Assembly (NCBI RefSeq): GCF_959020145.1
Contig: NZ_CAUEQY010000013.1
Coordinates: 1-34,373 of the forward strand
Direction of reading: 5' to 3'
DNA: 34,373 bases
Source: an uncultured Bifidobacterium sp.
Lineage (GTDB): Bacteria > Actinomycetota > Actinomycetes > Actinomycetales > Bifidobacteriaceae
Shown piece after piece: positions 23,479 through 31,022 of the stretch; the first letter of the stretch is position 1, and every line of letters starts with the position of its first letter. The position numbers were made by a program, and so were the translations under genes. The notes beneath the pieces were generated by a model. The model was not told where the DNA came from. It worked only from the letters and a program-made list of their open reading frames with translations, and ran no database searches.

Positions 23479-24815
23479 TGACTCGAGGACTTTACAAACA
23501 GCCGGGCGGCAAACTCGTTGGAGTGACTGTCCGGCTTTCTCATGCCGATTCGGATTACGCCGATTCGGATTACGCCGATTCGGACTATATTGATTCGGCT
23601 CATACGAATGCCGTGAAAACGGTTCCATACGCTGGGCCGGCTGCATCATCGACTGTTATCGAATGCCATATCGACGGCGATTTCTTCCTCGACGGGGACG
23701 ATGCCGGAACGCGGAATCTCTTGCATTCCATGGAATGTGCGCTGGAACAGTGCGCGGCCCGTTGCCTCAGCGGTTCGATGGTTTCCGAACGTGACGTGAC
23801 CGTCGCCGTCGAACGGACGATGTTGCACCATCCGGACGTGCGCATCGTCGGCATGGGCGCGCGTGGCATCGCCATCGCCTTTCAACGTGCGATTGACGGC
23901 ATCGATGGCGCCGATGGCATTGCCGGTATCGGCGGTAATGATGTTACGAAAGTGGAACCACGCGACGACCTGCGCATTCGGCGGCATACCAGCCCAATGG
24001 AAACCGCAGAAACCGCGGAAATCGCAAAAAACATTGAAAACGCTGGAACCGCGGAAAGCGACGAAAACGCTGGAACCGTTGGAACCGGCGAAATCGCCGA
24101 AACCGGCAATTGGGCGGAATACGCGCGACGCTGGCACGCACTCAAACCGAACATCGTGCACGACGACCCCCGCAAACCGCAGGAACAAATGGACCTCGAC
24201 GTCGAATGGGCACGCGAAGTGGCTGCCGGAACCCGCGAACCCACCCTGCGTTTCTGGGAATGGGCCGAGCCGGCCGTGGTCATCGGCAGATTCCAGTCGC
24301 TCGAAGACGAAGTCAACGTGCACACCGCGCAAGACGAAGGATTCCGCATAGTCCGCCGCTGCACCGGCGGGGGAGCGATGTTCATCGAACCAGGCAACAC
24401 CATCACCTACTCGCTGTACGCGCCACTCGACTTCGCCCACGGCATGAGCGTCGAGGAATCCTACAAACTCTGCGACTACTGGCTCGTCGAAGCGTTACGC
24501 GCCCTCGGCCTCAACGTACGATTCGCCGGACTCAACGACATCGCCACACAATACGGCAAACTCGGCGGCGCCGCGCAACGCCGGTTCGCGCCCACCCACG
24601 GCGGACCCGGCGCGATTCTGCACCACGTCACGCTCGCCTACGACATCGACGCGGAAAAGATGACCCGCGTGTTGAACATCTCACGAGAGAAAATGTCCGA
24701 CAAAGCGGTGAAATCAGCGGCAAAACATGTCGATCCCATGCGCTCTCAAACCGGCATGGGCCGAGACGAGGTAGTGGCGCGACTGGTCGACGCCGCCGTT
24801 CGAGTTACAATGTAG
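23478..24815 (+). CDS. lipoate-protein ligase with N-terminal accessory domain
   Basis: The 445-residue enzyme is predicted to attach lipoate (through lipoyl-AMP) to a lysine of carrier proteins such as GcvH. From about residue 230 it has the BPL/LplA fold: RFWEWAEPAVVIGRFQSLED, RRCTGGGAMFIEPGNTITYS and GKLGGAAQRR, with the lysine of GKL expected to be catalytic. The N-terminal part (KQPGGKLVGVTV, then ECHIDGDFFLDGDDAG) resembles the LplA C-terminal accessory domain, so the two domains are in reverse order compared with E. coli LplA, as I recall in other actinobacteria. Two low-complexity inserts occur: the DSDYA repeats near residues 24-38 and an Ala/Glu/Thr linker near 174-213. The ATG overlaps the stop of the TM2 gene, with AGGA upstream. 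Confidence 0.85.
   Translation: MTRGLYKQPGGKLVGVTVRLSHADSDYADSDYADSDYIDSAHTNAVKTVPYAGPAASSTVIECHIDGDFFLDGDDAGTRNLLHSMECALEQCAARCLSGSMVSERDVTVAVERTMLHHPDVRIVGMGARGIAIAFQRAIDGIDGADGIAGIGGNDVTKVEPRDDLRIRRHTSPMETAETAEIAKNIENAGTAESDENAGTVGTGEIAETGNWAEYARRWHALKPNIVHDDPRKPQEQMDLDVEWAREVAAGTREPTLRFWEWAEPAVVIGRFQSLEDEVNVHTAQDEGFRIVRRCTGGGAMFIEPGNTITYSLYAPLDFAHGMSVEESYKLCDYWLVEALRALGLNVRFAGLNDIATQYGKLGGAAQRRFAPTHGGPGAILHHVTLAYDIDAEKMTRVLNISREKMSDKAVKSAAKHVDPMRSQTGMGRDEVVARLVDAAVRVTM
23544..23588 (+). repeat. 15-bp tandem repeats in the ligase gene
   Basis: GCCGATTCGGATTAC is repeated three times (23544, 23559, 23574; the last slightly changed), with a degenerate fourth unit. Each encodes ADSDY, so copy-number changes keep the reading frame. 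The insertion lies in the first strand region of the accessory domain. Confidence 0.85.
24806..24811 (+). promoter_or_regulatory. candidate -10 of the CRP/FNR regulator gene
   Basis: TACAAT lies inside the 3' end of the ligase gene, giving a leader of about 85 nt to the ATG at 24907. The -35 is weak (CTGGTC, 17 bp upstream), so confidence is low. Confidence 0.4.
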
Positions 24816-24906
24816 CCCGAATGGTCGATGGTGCCCGACTTAACGAGCGTTGGCATGGATGTCGACAACGGAAAACGCAGAAGCACGTCGGAACGGAGGC
24901 ACGTCG

Positions 24907-25647
24907 ATGGTCACCCCGAATGGAACCAACGGAATCAATGGTTTTGGTGGTTTCGACGATGAGCGTGAGACGTTGCTGCACACCGCGCTGTTCAAGCAGG
25001 TTTCGTCCGAAGAAGCCCGGGAACTGCTGCCGTATCTGCAGCATGCCGAATACGACAAGGGCGATTTCATCTTCCGCGAGGGAGACACCGACCATCGCAT
25101 GTATCTGCTGGAGGAAGGCCGCGTCAAACTGACCAGACAATCCTCCGACAAGCGTGTGCAGCTGCTGAGCATCCACGCGTACGGCGAAGTGCTGGGCGAG
25201 ATTCCGGTGTTCGATCCGCATGGCGGACCGCGTACCGCTTCGGCGGTGGCGATGACCAACGGCACGCGTGTGGTCTGGCTGGAACATGACGCGCTGTTCG
25301 ACTGGCTCGACGAACATCCGCGCGTGGCCGTGGACATGCTGCAGGTATTGGCGCACCGCATGCGCAGCAACAACGAACGCATATGCGATCTGGTGTTCAT
25401 GGACGTTCCCGGACGACTCGCCAAAACACTGCTCAATCTGGCATCACGATTCGGCGAACCGGTCGAAGCCGGCCTGAAGGTGCCGCACGATCTGACACAG
25501 GAGGAGATGGCGCAGCTCGTCGGATCCTCACGCGAAACGGTGAACAAGGCGTTGATGGATTTCGCTAACCGCGGATGGATCGCCAGGGAAGGCCGGTCCA
25601 TCATCATCTACCAGCCGGGCATGCTGATTCGCCGATCAAGACGATGA
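24907..25647 (+). CDS. CRP/FNR-family transcription regulator
   Basis: The 246-residue protein has an N-terminal cyclic-nucleotide-binding domain (FKQVSSEEARELLPYLQHAE, FREGDTDHRMYLLEEGRVKL, YGEVLGEIPVFDP with the Gly-Glu of the phosphate-binding cassette, then GPRTASAVAM, containing the arginine and polar pair) and a C-terminal helix-turn-helix (LTQEEMAQLVGSSRETVNKA, near residue 196). It resembles actinobacterial GlxR/Crp, so cAMP binding is likely, and it may act as a global regulator. The start at 24907 is favoured by GGAGG 8 nt upstream; an in-frame ATG at 24859 would add 16 residues but has no site. It follows the ligase gene by 91 nt. Confidence 0.88.
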   Translation: MVTPNGTNGINGFGGFDDERETLLHTALFKQVSSEEARELLPYLQHAEYDKGDFIFREGDTDHRMYLLEEGRVKLTRQSSDKRVQLLSIHAYGEVLGEIPVFDPHGGPRTASAVAMTNGTRVVWLEHDALFDWLDEHPRVAVDMLQVLAHRMRSNNERICDLVFMDVPGRLAKTLLNLASRFGEPVEAGLKVPHDLTQEEMAQLVGSSRETVNKALMDFANRGWIAREGRSIIIYQPGMLIRRSRR

Positions 25648-25726
25648 CATTCGGCTGGTTTTCGGCTGATTTCCAACTTTTCCTAAGAAATTGTCTGTTT
25701 TGTGAGAAACCCGTGACGGCTTCCGG

Positions 25727-25748
25727 CACATGCGTTGGCGGGCATGTG
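25727..25748. promoter_or_regulatory. operator-like inverted repeat upstream of the PBP gene
   Basis: CACATGC (25727-25733) and GCATGTG (25742-25748) are perfect inverted repeats with an 8-nt spacer, overlapping the expected -35 region of the PBP promoter. A repressor site is plausible; no match to a known consensus was established. Confidence 0.45.
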
Positions 25749-25773
25749 TTTAGTAGACCCGCCACTTTAGAAT
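25745..25773 (+). promoter_or_regulatory. leaderless promoter of the PBP gene
   Basis: TAGAAT (25768-25773) ends 7 nt before the ATG at 25781, and TGTGTT (25745-25750) sits 17 bp upstream as a weak -35. This excludes the ATG at 25772, which overlaps the -10. Confidence 0.55.
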
Positions 25774-25780
25774 GGGCGTC

Positions 25781-28072
25781 ATGCCCAAGAAGAAGACCCT
25801 TACCGTTCAACGTGTGCTCGCATTGGTAATCGCATACATCACGTTATGCGTGGGCGGCGGCGTTGTGACGAGTATTTTCTTTATGCCCGCTGTGTTCGCC
25901 GCCAATAACGCGGCCAAAGCCGTCATTCCGTCCCTTGCGGTCGAAGGCATCGATTTCGATGTGACCTCGCTTCCGCAACGCTCGACGATGTATTTCAACG
26001 ACGGCAAGACCGCTTTCGCGGAATTCTATACGCAGAACCGCGAGGTCGTGCCGCTGAAGAAAATCTCCAAAGCCATGCAGCAGGCCGTCGTGGCCCGTGA
26101 AGACAAGCGCTTCTTCGAACATACCGGCGTGGACGTGCAGGGCGTGTTCCGAGCGTTCTTCCAAACCTACGTCAGAGGCGGCGACCAGCAGGGCGGTTCC
26201 ACGCTGACGCAGCAGTACGTCAAGAACGTGCTGTCCACCCAAGCCCGTGAAGACGACGATCCGATCGCCGAATACCATGCGACGGAAGACACCGTGGCAC
26301 GTAAGCTACGTGAAATGCTGATCTCGGTGCAGATCGAAAAGAAATACTCCAAAGCCGAGATCCTGCAGGGCTACCTCAACATCGCGCAGTTCGGCCGCAA
26401 CAACCTGTGCGGCGTGGAAATGGCCGCCAAACGCTACTTCAACGTCTCCGCTTCGGAACTGAACGTGACCCAGGCGGCGACCATCGCGGCAATCACCAAG
26501 AATCCGCAGAACTTCGATCCTTCCGTGGAAGCCAACCAGAAGGAAGCCGAACACCAGCGCAACATCGTGCTGCAGCTGATGCACGACCAGGGCTACATCA
26601 CCTCCGAAAAGGAATTCAAAGACGCCATCAACACGCCGTTGAAGGATACGCTGAACCTGCAGGACGTGAGCTCCGGATGCCAGTCGGCCATTGAAAACAC
26701 CGGCTTCTTCTGCTCGTACGTGGTCAACCAGATCCTGAAGAACAAGGCGTTCGGCAAGGACGACGAGGCTCGCGAGAAGCTGCTGAAGGAAGGCGGTCTG
26801 AAGATCGTCACCACGCTCGACCGCAACGCCAACAACGCGGCCATGCAGGCGGCGAACAGCACCGTGCCGGCCACAGACCCGTCCGGATTCGAAGTGATGA
26901 TAGCGGCCGTGAAGCCGGGCACCGGTGAAATCCTGTCGTTCGGTATCAACCGAACCTACGATGCCACGGATGACGCCCGAACGGATGAGACCAAGACCTC
27001 CATGAACTACATGGTCGATCAGGAGGACGGCGGCGGTATGGGCTTCAACGTCGGCTCCACCTGGAAGCCCATCAACATGGTGGCGTGGATGCAGAAAGGC
27101 CACTCCATCAACGAGTCGCTCGTCACATCCACCGTCTACGACACGTCGAAGTTCAACTGCAACGGCTACGGTTTCGTCGGCCCGTGGAGGGTGCAGAATT
27201 CCGGCGGCGGCACCACCTCTCCGGAAAGCCCGCTGCAGGGTCTGATCAAGTCGCACAACACCACGCAGGCCTCGATGGCGTCGAACATCGGTCTGTGCGC
27301 GATCGCCGACGCGGCCAAGGAGATGGGCTACCACAACGCCATCTCCAACGCGTCCGACATCTACTCCGCTAACTCGTTCCAGCCGCCAATGACCATCGGT
27401 ACGGTGCAGGCGTCGCCGTTGACCATGGCCAACGTGTACGCCACCATGGGCGCCAACGGCGTGGAATGCACTCCGATCGCCATCACCAAGGTGACCGACC
27501 GCAGCGGCAGCAAGGTGAAAGTGCCGTCCGCGAACTGCCATCAGGCCATCGACCCGGACATCGCGCAGACCGTGTCCTACGCGCTGAACCAAGGTGTCGT
27601 GCAGCCTGGCGGCGAAGCGTCGACCACGCAGCTCGACAACAATCGCAAGACCTTCGCCAAGACCGGCACCAACGAGAACACGGTGATGGCCACCGCAGGC
27701 TTCGTGCCGAACCAGGTCGCGGCGTTCGTCGCGGTCGCCGATGCGCAGGACCCGATCAACAACACCTTCGACAACAAGACCATCAACGGCGTGTACCGCC
27801 CGTCCTGGTACGGCATGTACATCGCAACGCCGGCGTGGAAGCAGTTCATGAACACGTATCTTGCCGCCATCAACGCGCCGATCGACAACGATTACGGAAA
27901 GGGTGCCGACAAGTACACGGTTTCGAAGGGCGCCACCAGAACATACAACCAGTACCAATACCAGCGCCAGCAGAACAGTCAGCAGCAAAGCCAGCAGCAG
28001 ACCAACCAAGGCCAGCAGCAGCAATCGCAGCAACAGCCTGCTGAGCAGCAAAGTGACCAGCAGCATCAATAG
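25781..28072 (+). CDS. class A penicillin-binding protein with Gln-rich C-terminal tail
   Basis: The 763-residue bifunctional enzyme polymerises glycan strands and crosslinks peptides outside the membrane. After a membrane helix (about 10-38) comes the GT51 glycosyltransferase domain: AREDKRFFEHTGVD (catalytic Glu107), GGSTLTQQYVKN and KYSKAEILQGYLNIAQFG. The transpeptidase domain has Ser426 in GSTWKP, SHN as the second motif and KTGTNE as the third. The C-terminal 40 residues are dominated by glutamine (QQQSQQQTNQGQQQQ), replacing the Pro/Gly tails seen in some actinobacterial PBPs. The start at 25781 is set by the leaderless promoter; an ATG at 25772 is inside it. A hairpin follows 100 nt after the stop. 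Confidence 0.93.
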   Translation: MPKKKTLTVQRVLALVIAYITLCVGGGVVTSIFFMPAVFAANNAAKAVIPSLAVEGIDFDVTSLPQRSTMYFNDGKTAFAEFYTQNREVVPLKKISKAMQQAVVAREDKRFFEHTGVDVQGVFRAFFQTYVRGGDQQGGSTLTQQYVKNVLSTQAREDDDPIAEYHATEDTVARKLREMLISVQIEKKYSKAEILQGYLNIAQFGRNNLCGVEMAAKRYFNVSASELNVTQAATIAAITKNPQNFDPSVEANQKEAEHQRNIVLQLMHDQGYITSEKEFKDAINTPLKDTLNLQDVSSGCQSAIENTGFFCSYVVNQILKNKAFGKDDEAREKLLKEGGLKIVTTLDRNANNAAMQAANSTVPATDPSGFEVMIAAVKPGTGEILSFGINRTYDATDDARTDETKTSMNYMVDQEDGGGMGFNVGSTWKPINMVAWMQKGHSINESLVTSTVYDTSKFNCNGYGFVGPWRVQNSGGGTTSPESPLQGLIKSHNTTQASMASNIGLCAIADAAKEMGYHNAISNASDIYSANSFQPPMTIGTVQASPLTMANVYATMGANGVECTPIAITKVTDRSGSKVKVPSANCHQAIDPDIAQTVSYALNQGVVQPGGEASTTQLDNNRKTFAKTGTNENTVMATAGFVPNQVAAFVAVADAQDPINNTFDNKTINGVYRPSWYGMYIATPAWKQFMNTYLAAINAPIDNDYGKGADKYTVSKGATRTYNQYQYQRQQNSQQQSQQQTNQGQQQQSQQQPAEQQSDQQHQ

Positions 28073-28173
28073 TTGCGATTGTCGGCTATTCATGCCGACT
28101 GCCCGCATTGACTGACCGCACTGACTGCCCACGTCACCGGAGCGTAAATCGCATGGCAAAGTGAACAGTCCAT

Positions 28174-28201
28174 GAACGCCCGCCCCAACCGGCGGGCGTT
28201 C
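28174..28201 (+). terminator. terminator-like hairpin after the PBP gene
   Basis: GAACGCCCGCC (28174-28184) and GGCGGGCGTTC (28191-28201) form a perfect 11-bp stem with a 6-nt loop, followed by TGCTTA. The T-run is poor, but position and strength fit termination. Confidence 0.65.
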
Positions 28202-28205
28202 TGCT

Positions 28206-28211
28206 TACAAT
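28206..28211 (+). promoter_or_regulatory. candidate -10 of the OYE-family gene
   Basis: TACAAT follows directly after the preceding hairpin. It would give a leader of about 80 nt to the ATG at 28298, which has its own Shine-Dalgarno sequence. The -35 would overlap the hairpin. Confidence 0.4.
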
Positions 28212-28297
28212 GCAATCGGTACCATGCCCGTCGCGTGGGAACGCGGTGCGGATATCGACGATTCAGGCGATACCAACGATTCATAAGAGAGATGACA

Positions 28298-29419
28298 ATG
28301 AGCGAAGACAAGAAGAACGGCAAGCAGAACAAGACGGTCAAACCGTTCGATCCGATGACGTTGCGTGGCGTCACCGTGCGCAACCGCATCTGGTTGCCGC
28401 CAATGGACACGTATTCCGCATTGGCGCAGGACGGCAAGCCGACGCCGTTCCACTACCAGCATTACGTTTCGCGTGCGATGGGCGGCTTCGGCATGATCAT
28501 CATGGAAGCGACCGCCGTCGCGCCGGAAGGCCGCATTTCGCCGTGCGATCTGGGATTGTGGGATGACGGACAGATGGACGCATGGCGTTGGATCGTGGCC
28601 GACGCGAAGGCAGCGGGTGCCACGATGGCGGTGCAGCTCAACCACGCCGGACGCAAGGGTTCCACCGGCTGCCACGCGATCGGTTTCGATGGACAGAGCG
28701 TGCCGGAAGAGCAAGGCGGATGGCGGACGGTTTGCCCAAGCGCCAACGCATACGGTTCCCTGGCTCGTCCGCGCGCACTGAGCGTCGATGAGATCCACAC
28801 CATCGTGGACCAGTTCCGCGACGCCGCCTGGCGCGCCATGAACATCGGCTTCGACGCGGTGGAAGTCCATGCCGCGCACGGCTACCTGCTGTCGCAGTTC
28901 CTCGACCCGCTCATCAACGAGCGTGACGACGAGTACGGCGGATCGTTCGACAATCGCGTCCGCATGCTGGTCGAAGTCGTGGATGCGATTCGTTCCGTCG
29001 TGCCCGACACCATGCCGGTGCTGGTGCGCGTCTCCGCCACCGACTGGGCCGCAGGCGGTTGGGACCTTGACCAGACCGTTGAACTGGCTAAGATTCTGAA
29101 GGCCCACGGCGTGGACCTGATTGACGTGTCCACAGGCGGATTGATTCCCGACGTGACCATTCCGGTGAAGCCCGACTACCAAGTGCCGTTCGCCGAACAG
29201 GTGCGCAGTCGCGCGGGCATTCCCACCACCGCAGTCGGGCTCATCACCAAGCCGAAGCAGGCGAAGAAGATTCTGAAGTCGGGCGCCGCCGACGCCGTGG
29301 AAATCGGCCGCGCTGCACTGCGCGACCCGTATTGGCCGCTCCGTGCCGCCCACAAACTGGACGTGCCGGTCGAGGAAGCCCCCTACCAGCCGCCATACCT
29401 CCGCGGCGCCTTCCGTTGA
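28298..29419 (+). CDS. NADH:flavin oxidoreductase, Old Yellow Enzyme family (YqjM/NamA-like)
   Basis: The 373-residue single-domain enzyme should bind FMN and reduce activated C=C bonds or related substrates with NAD(P)H. Matches to YqjM are dense: VRNRIWLPPMDTYSA, FGMIIMEATAVAPEGRI, VQLNHAGRKG, the substrate-binding histidines in VEVHAAHGYLLSQFL, and ERDDEYGGSFDNR. At the place where YqjM has its FMN-tuning Cys26 (PMCMYS), this protein has Asp37 (PMDTYS). It lacks the FAD and iron-sulfur parts of larger relatives such as 2,4-dienoyl-CoA reductase. The start at 28298 is chosen because AGAGAG is 6 nt upstream; the frame-extending ATG at 28172 precedes a terminator. Physiological substrate is unknown. 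Confidence 0.9.
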   Translation: MSEDKKNGKQNKTVKPFDPMTLRGVTVRNRIWLPPMDTYSALAQDGKPTPFHYQHYVSRAMGGFGMIIMEATAVAPEGRISPCDLGLWDDGQMDAWRWIVADAKAAGATMAVQLNHAGRKGSTGCHAIGFDGQSVPEEQGGWRTVCPSANAYGSLARPRALSVDEIHTIVDQFRDAAWRAMNIGFDAVEVHAAHGYLLSQFLDPLINERDDEYGGSFDNRVRMLVEVVDAIRSVVPDTMPVLVRVSATDWAAGGWDLDQTVELAKILKAHGVDLIDVSTGGLIPDVTIPVKPDYQVPFAEQVRSRAGIPTTAVGLITKPKQAKKILKSGAADAVEIGRAALRDPYWPLRAAHKLDVPVEEAPYQPPYLRGAFR

Positions 29420-29486
29420 CCCTTCCCCTCCCTTCTTCCTCTTTTTTATTGCGAAAAGTAGCCACAACCCAACGCAACATAACAAA

Positions 29487-29578
29487 AAAACGAGTGGGAG
29501 GGCGGGCGTCCTGTTCACGACCGTAAGCCTGGCCGAACGGCCTTGAGTGTGTCGTGAACAGGACGCCCGCCCTCCCAC
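29487..29578 (-). terminator. long terminator with conserved loop (copy 2)
   Basis: Arms 29494-29521 and 29551-29578 are perfect 28-bp inverted repeats. Read on the minus strand, downstream of pyrD, the 29-nt loop is ACACTCAAGGCCGTTCGG, then CCAGGCTTACG, and a run of seven T follows. The loop matches copy 1 at 17225-17257 with one change, while the stem is unrelated. It lies between convergent genes, 95 nt after the pyrD stop. Confidence 0.85.
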
Positions 29579-29672
29579 GGAGACGCGCCTCTGTTTTTTA
29601 CTTATTAATCGCCTTTATATTGCCGAAAAATCGCTTTTTAAATCGCAACTTAAATCGGAATTAAAAAAGTTT

Positions 29673-30821
29673 TCACGCGTCGATGCCGACCGCCTCGCTG
29701 ACATGTTCGAACCCGTCGCGCCTGAGCAGTTCGGCCAGTCCACGCTTCAACACGGTGACCTGCTGCGGACCACGGTACATAAGCGCGCTGATGAACATCA
29801 CCAGCGACGAGCCGCAACGAATCTTCTCATACGCCTGCTGCGGGGTGAAGACGCCACCGATGCCGGCGATTGCGAACCGGTCGCCATATTCGCGGTAGAC
29901 CTGCTTGATGCGTTCGTTGCTGGCCGCGTAGCACGGCGAGCCGGACAGTCCGCCCTCCCAATCGCGCGGAATGGACATGCCGGTGCGGTCCTTCTGCAGA
30001 TTGGCGATCGACAGTCCCTGCACGTTGTGCTCGGCGAGCACGTCCAGCAGATCCTTGAATTCCGGCCACGTCTTATTGAGTGGCATTTTGACGAGCGTCG
30101 GCTGCGGACGGTCGATTTTGTCCAGTTCGGTGAACAGCTTGTCGAGCGCTTCCGGGCTTTGGTTGAACGGTTCGCCGGCCATGGTGTTCGGGCAGGAGAT
30201 GTTCACTTCGACCATGGCGGTGCGTCCGGCCGCGCGGCGCATCGAAATGCAGTAATCCTCGATGCCTTCGTCCAGATCGCCGGTCTTGCTGTCGTTCGTG
30301 CGGGCGATCGAAACCGACACCTGCATGCTCTTCGCCTTCGTCCATGCGTTCTCGGCGCGCGGAATCACCACCGCGGAACCCTCGTTGGCAAGGCCCACGT
30401 GCACCATCATCGAATCGTATTCAGGCAGGCGGTGGAACCATGGGCGCGGGTTGCCGGGGCAGGGGCGCGACGTGGTGGAGCCGACCGTTTCGAAACCGAA
30501 GCCGACGTTGTCGAGCAGCACCGGCATCTCGCAATCCTTGTCGAGGCCGGCGGACAGGCCGAACGGATTGGCGAAGTCGACGCCCATCACGTTGGTTTCC
30601 AGTATCGGGTCGGTGTAGTCGAGCATTTCGCGGCATAGCCACATCAGCGGTGGAATGTTGCGGGTGACCTTGCAGAAATCGATCATCTGGCTGTGGGCCA
30701 CGTCGGGCGTCTGGTTGAAGATGAAATGCGGTTTGATGATGTGCTTGTAGCCGAACGTGAAAAGGTCGGTGGTGGCTTTGTTCACTGCGTCGTGCCAAAA
30801 GTTTTCGGAAACGTATGTCAT
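29673..30821 (-). CDS. pyrD: dihydroorotate dehydrogenase, class-2-like with a class-1-type cysteine
   Basis: The 382-residue FMN enzyme oxidises dihydroorotate to orotate in pyrimidine synthesis. The extended N-terminus (about 70 residues before MGVDFANPFGLSAGLDKD) and overall length fit the membrane-associated, quinone-linked class 2. However, the catalytic-base motif reads VEVNISCPNT, with Cys210 where class 2 enzymes have Ser (SSPNT), as in class 1. FMN/phosphate-binding blocks GLSIANLQKD and IAGIGGVFTPQQAYEKIRCG with SLVMFISALMYRGP are intact. The electron acceptor is therefore uncertain. Start: ATG after AAGGAA. Downstream is a constant-loop terminator. No other pyr gene is in the window. 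Confidence 0.88.
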   Translation of the reverse strand: MTYVSENFWHDAVNKATTDLFTFGYKHIIKPHFIFNQTPDVAHSQMIDFCKVTRNIPPLMWLCREMLDYTDPILETNVMGVDFANPFGLSAGLDKDCEMPVLLDNVGFGFETVGSTTSRPCPGNPRPWFHRLPEYDSMMVHVGLANEGSAVVIPRAENAWTKAKSMQVSVSIARTNDSKTGDLDEGIEDYCISMRRAAGRTAMVEVNISCPNTMAGEPFNQSPEALDKLFTELDKIDRPQPTLVKMPLNKTWPEFKDLLDVLAEHNVQGLSIANLQKDRTGMSIPRDWEGGLSGSPCYAASNERIKQVYREYGDRFAIAGIGGVFTPQQAYEKIRCGSSLVMFISALMYRGPQQVTVLKRGLAELLRRDGFEHVSEAVGIDA

Positions 30822-30986
30822 GGTTCCTTATTCTCGCACGTTTTCATTGGTTTCGCATGGCATTTGGGCAAAAGCCGATGTGTGTCGGTGCGGCGGATAG
30901 GACGTTCGTTTTTGTTCGTTTTGAGCTGAATTTGAGGCGATTGTGGTGCGGCTTTGCGTGAAACACGCGCGAAACGCTCAACTCAG

Positions 30987-31016
30987 TTGTATTTTTGAGT
31001 GAACATGTGCGATAAT
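30987..31016 (+). promoter_or_regulatory. leaderless promoter of the DeoR regulator gene
   Basis: TTGTAT (30987-30992) and GATAAT (31011-31016) are spaced 18 bp. The -10 ends 6 nt before the ATG at 31023. The palindrome at 31000-31021 overlaps the -10. Confidence 0.6.
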
Positions 31017-31021
31017 GTTCA
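31000..31021. promoter_or_regulatory. palindromic operator at the gal cluster promoter
   Basis: TGAACAT (31000-31006) and ATGTTCA (31015-31021) are perfect 7-bp inverted repeats with an 8-nt spacer. They cover the -10 and reach the base before the start codon, an ideal position for autorepression by the DeoR-family protein encoded immediately downstream. Confidence 0.6.
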
Positions 31022-31022
31022 T

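Noticed and set aside
25700..25722. CRP-like site (TGTGA ... TGACG) upstream of the PBP gene
   Set aside because: The second half-site is in the wrong orientation and spacing for TGTGA-N6-TCACA. The perfect CACATGC/GCATGTG repeat nearby is a better candidate.
28172..28297. Longer N-terminus of the OYE-family protein from the ATG at 28172
   Set aside because: This would place translation through a terminator hairpin and promoter. The ATG at 28298 has a proper Shine-Dalgarno site, and the protein then matches YqjM from its first strand.
29547..30638. Plus-strand open frame of 363 codons opposite pyrD
   Set aside because: It is a shadow of pyrD, which has clear FMN-binding and catalytic motifs on the minus strand.
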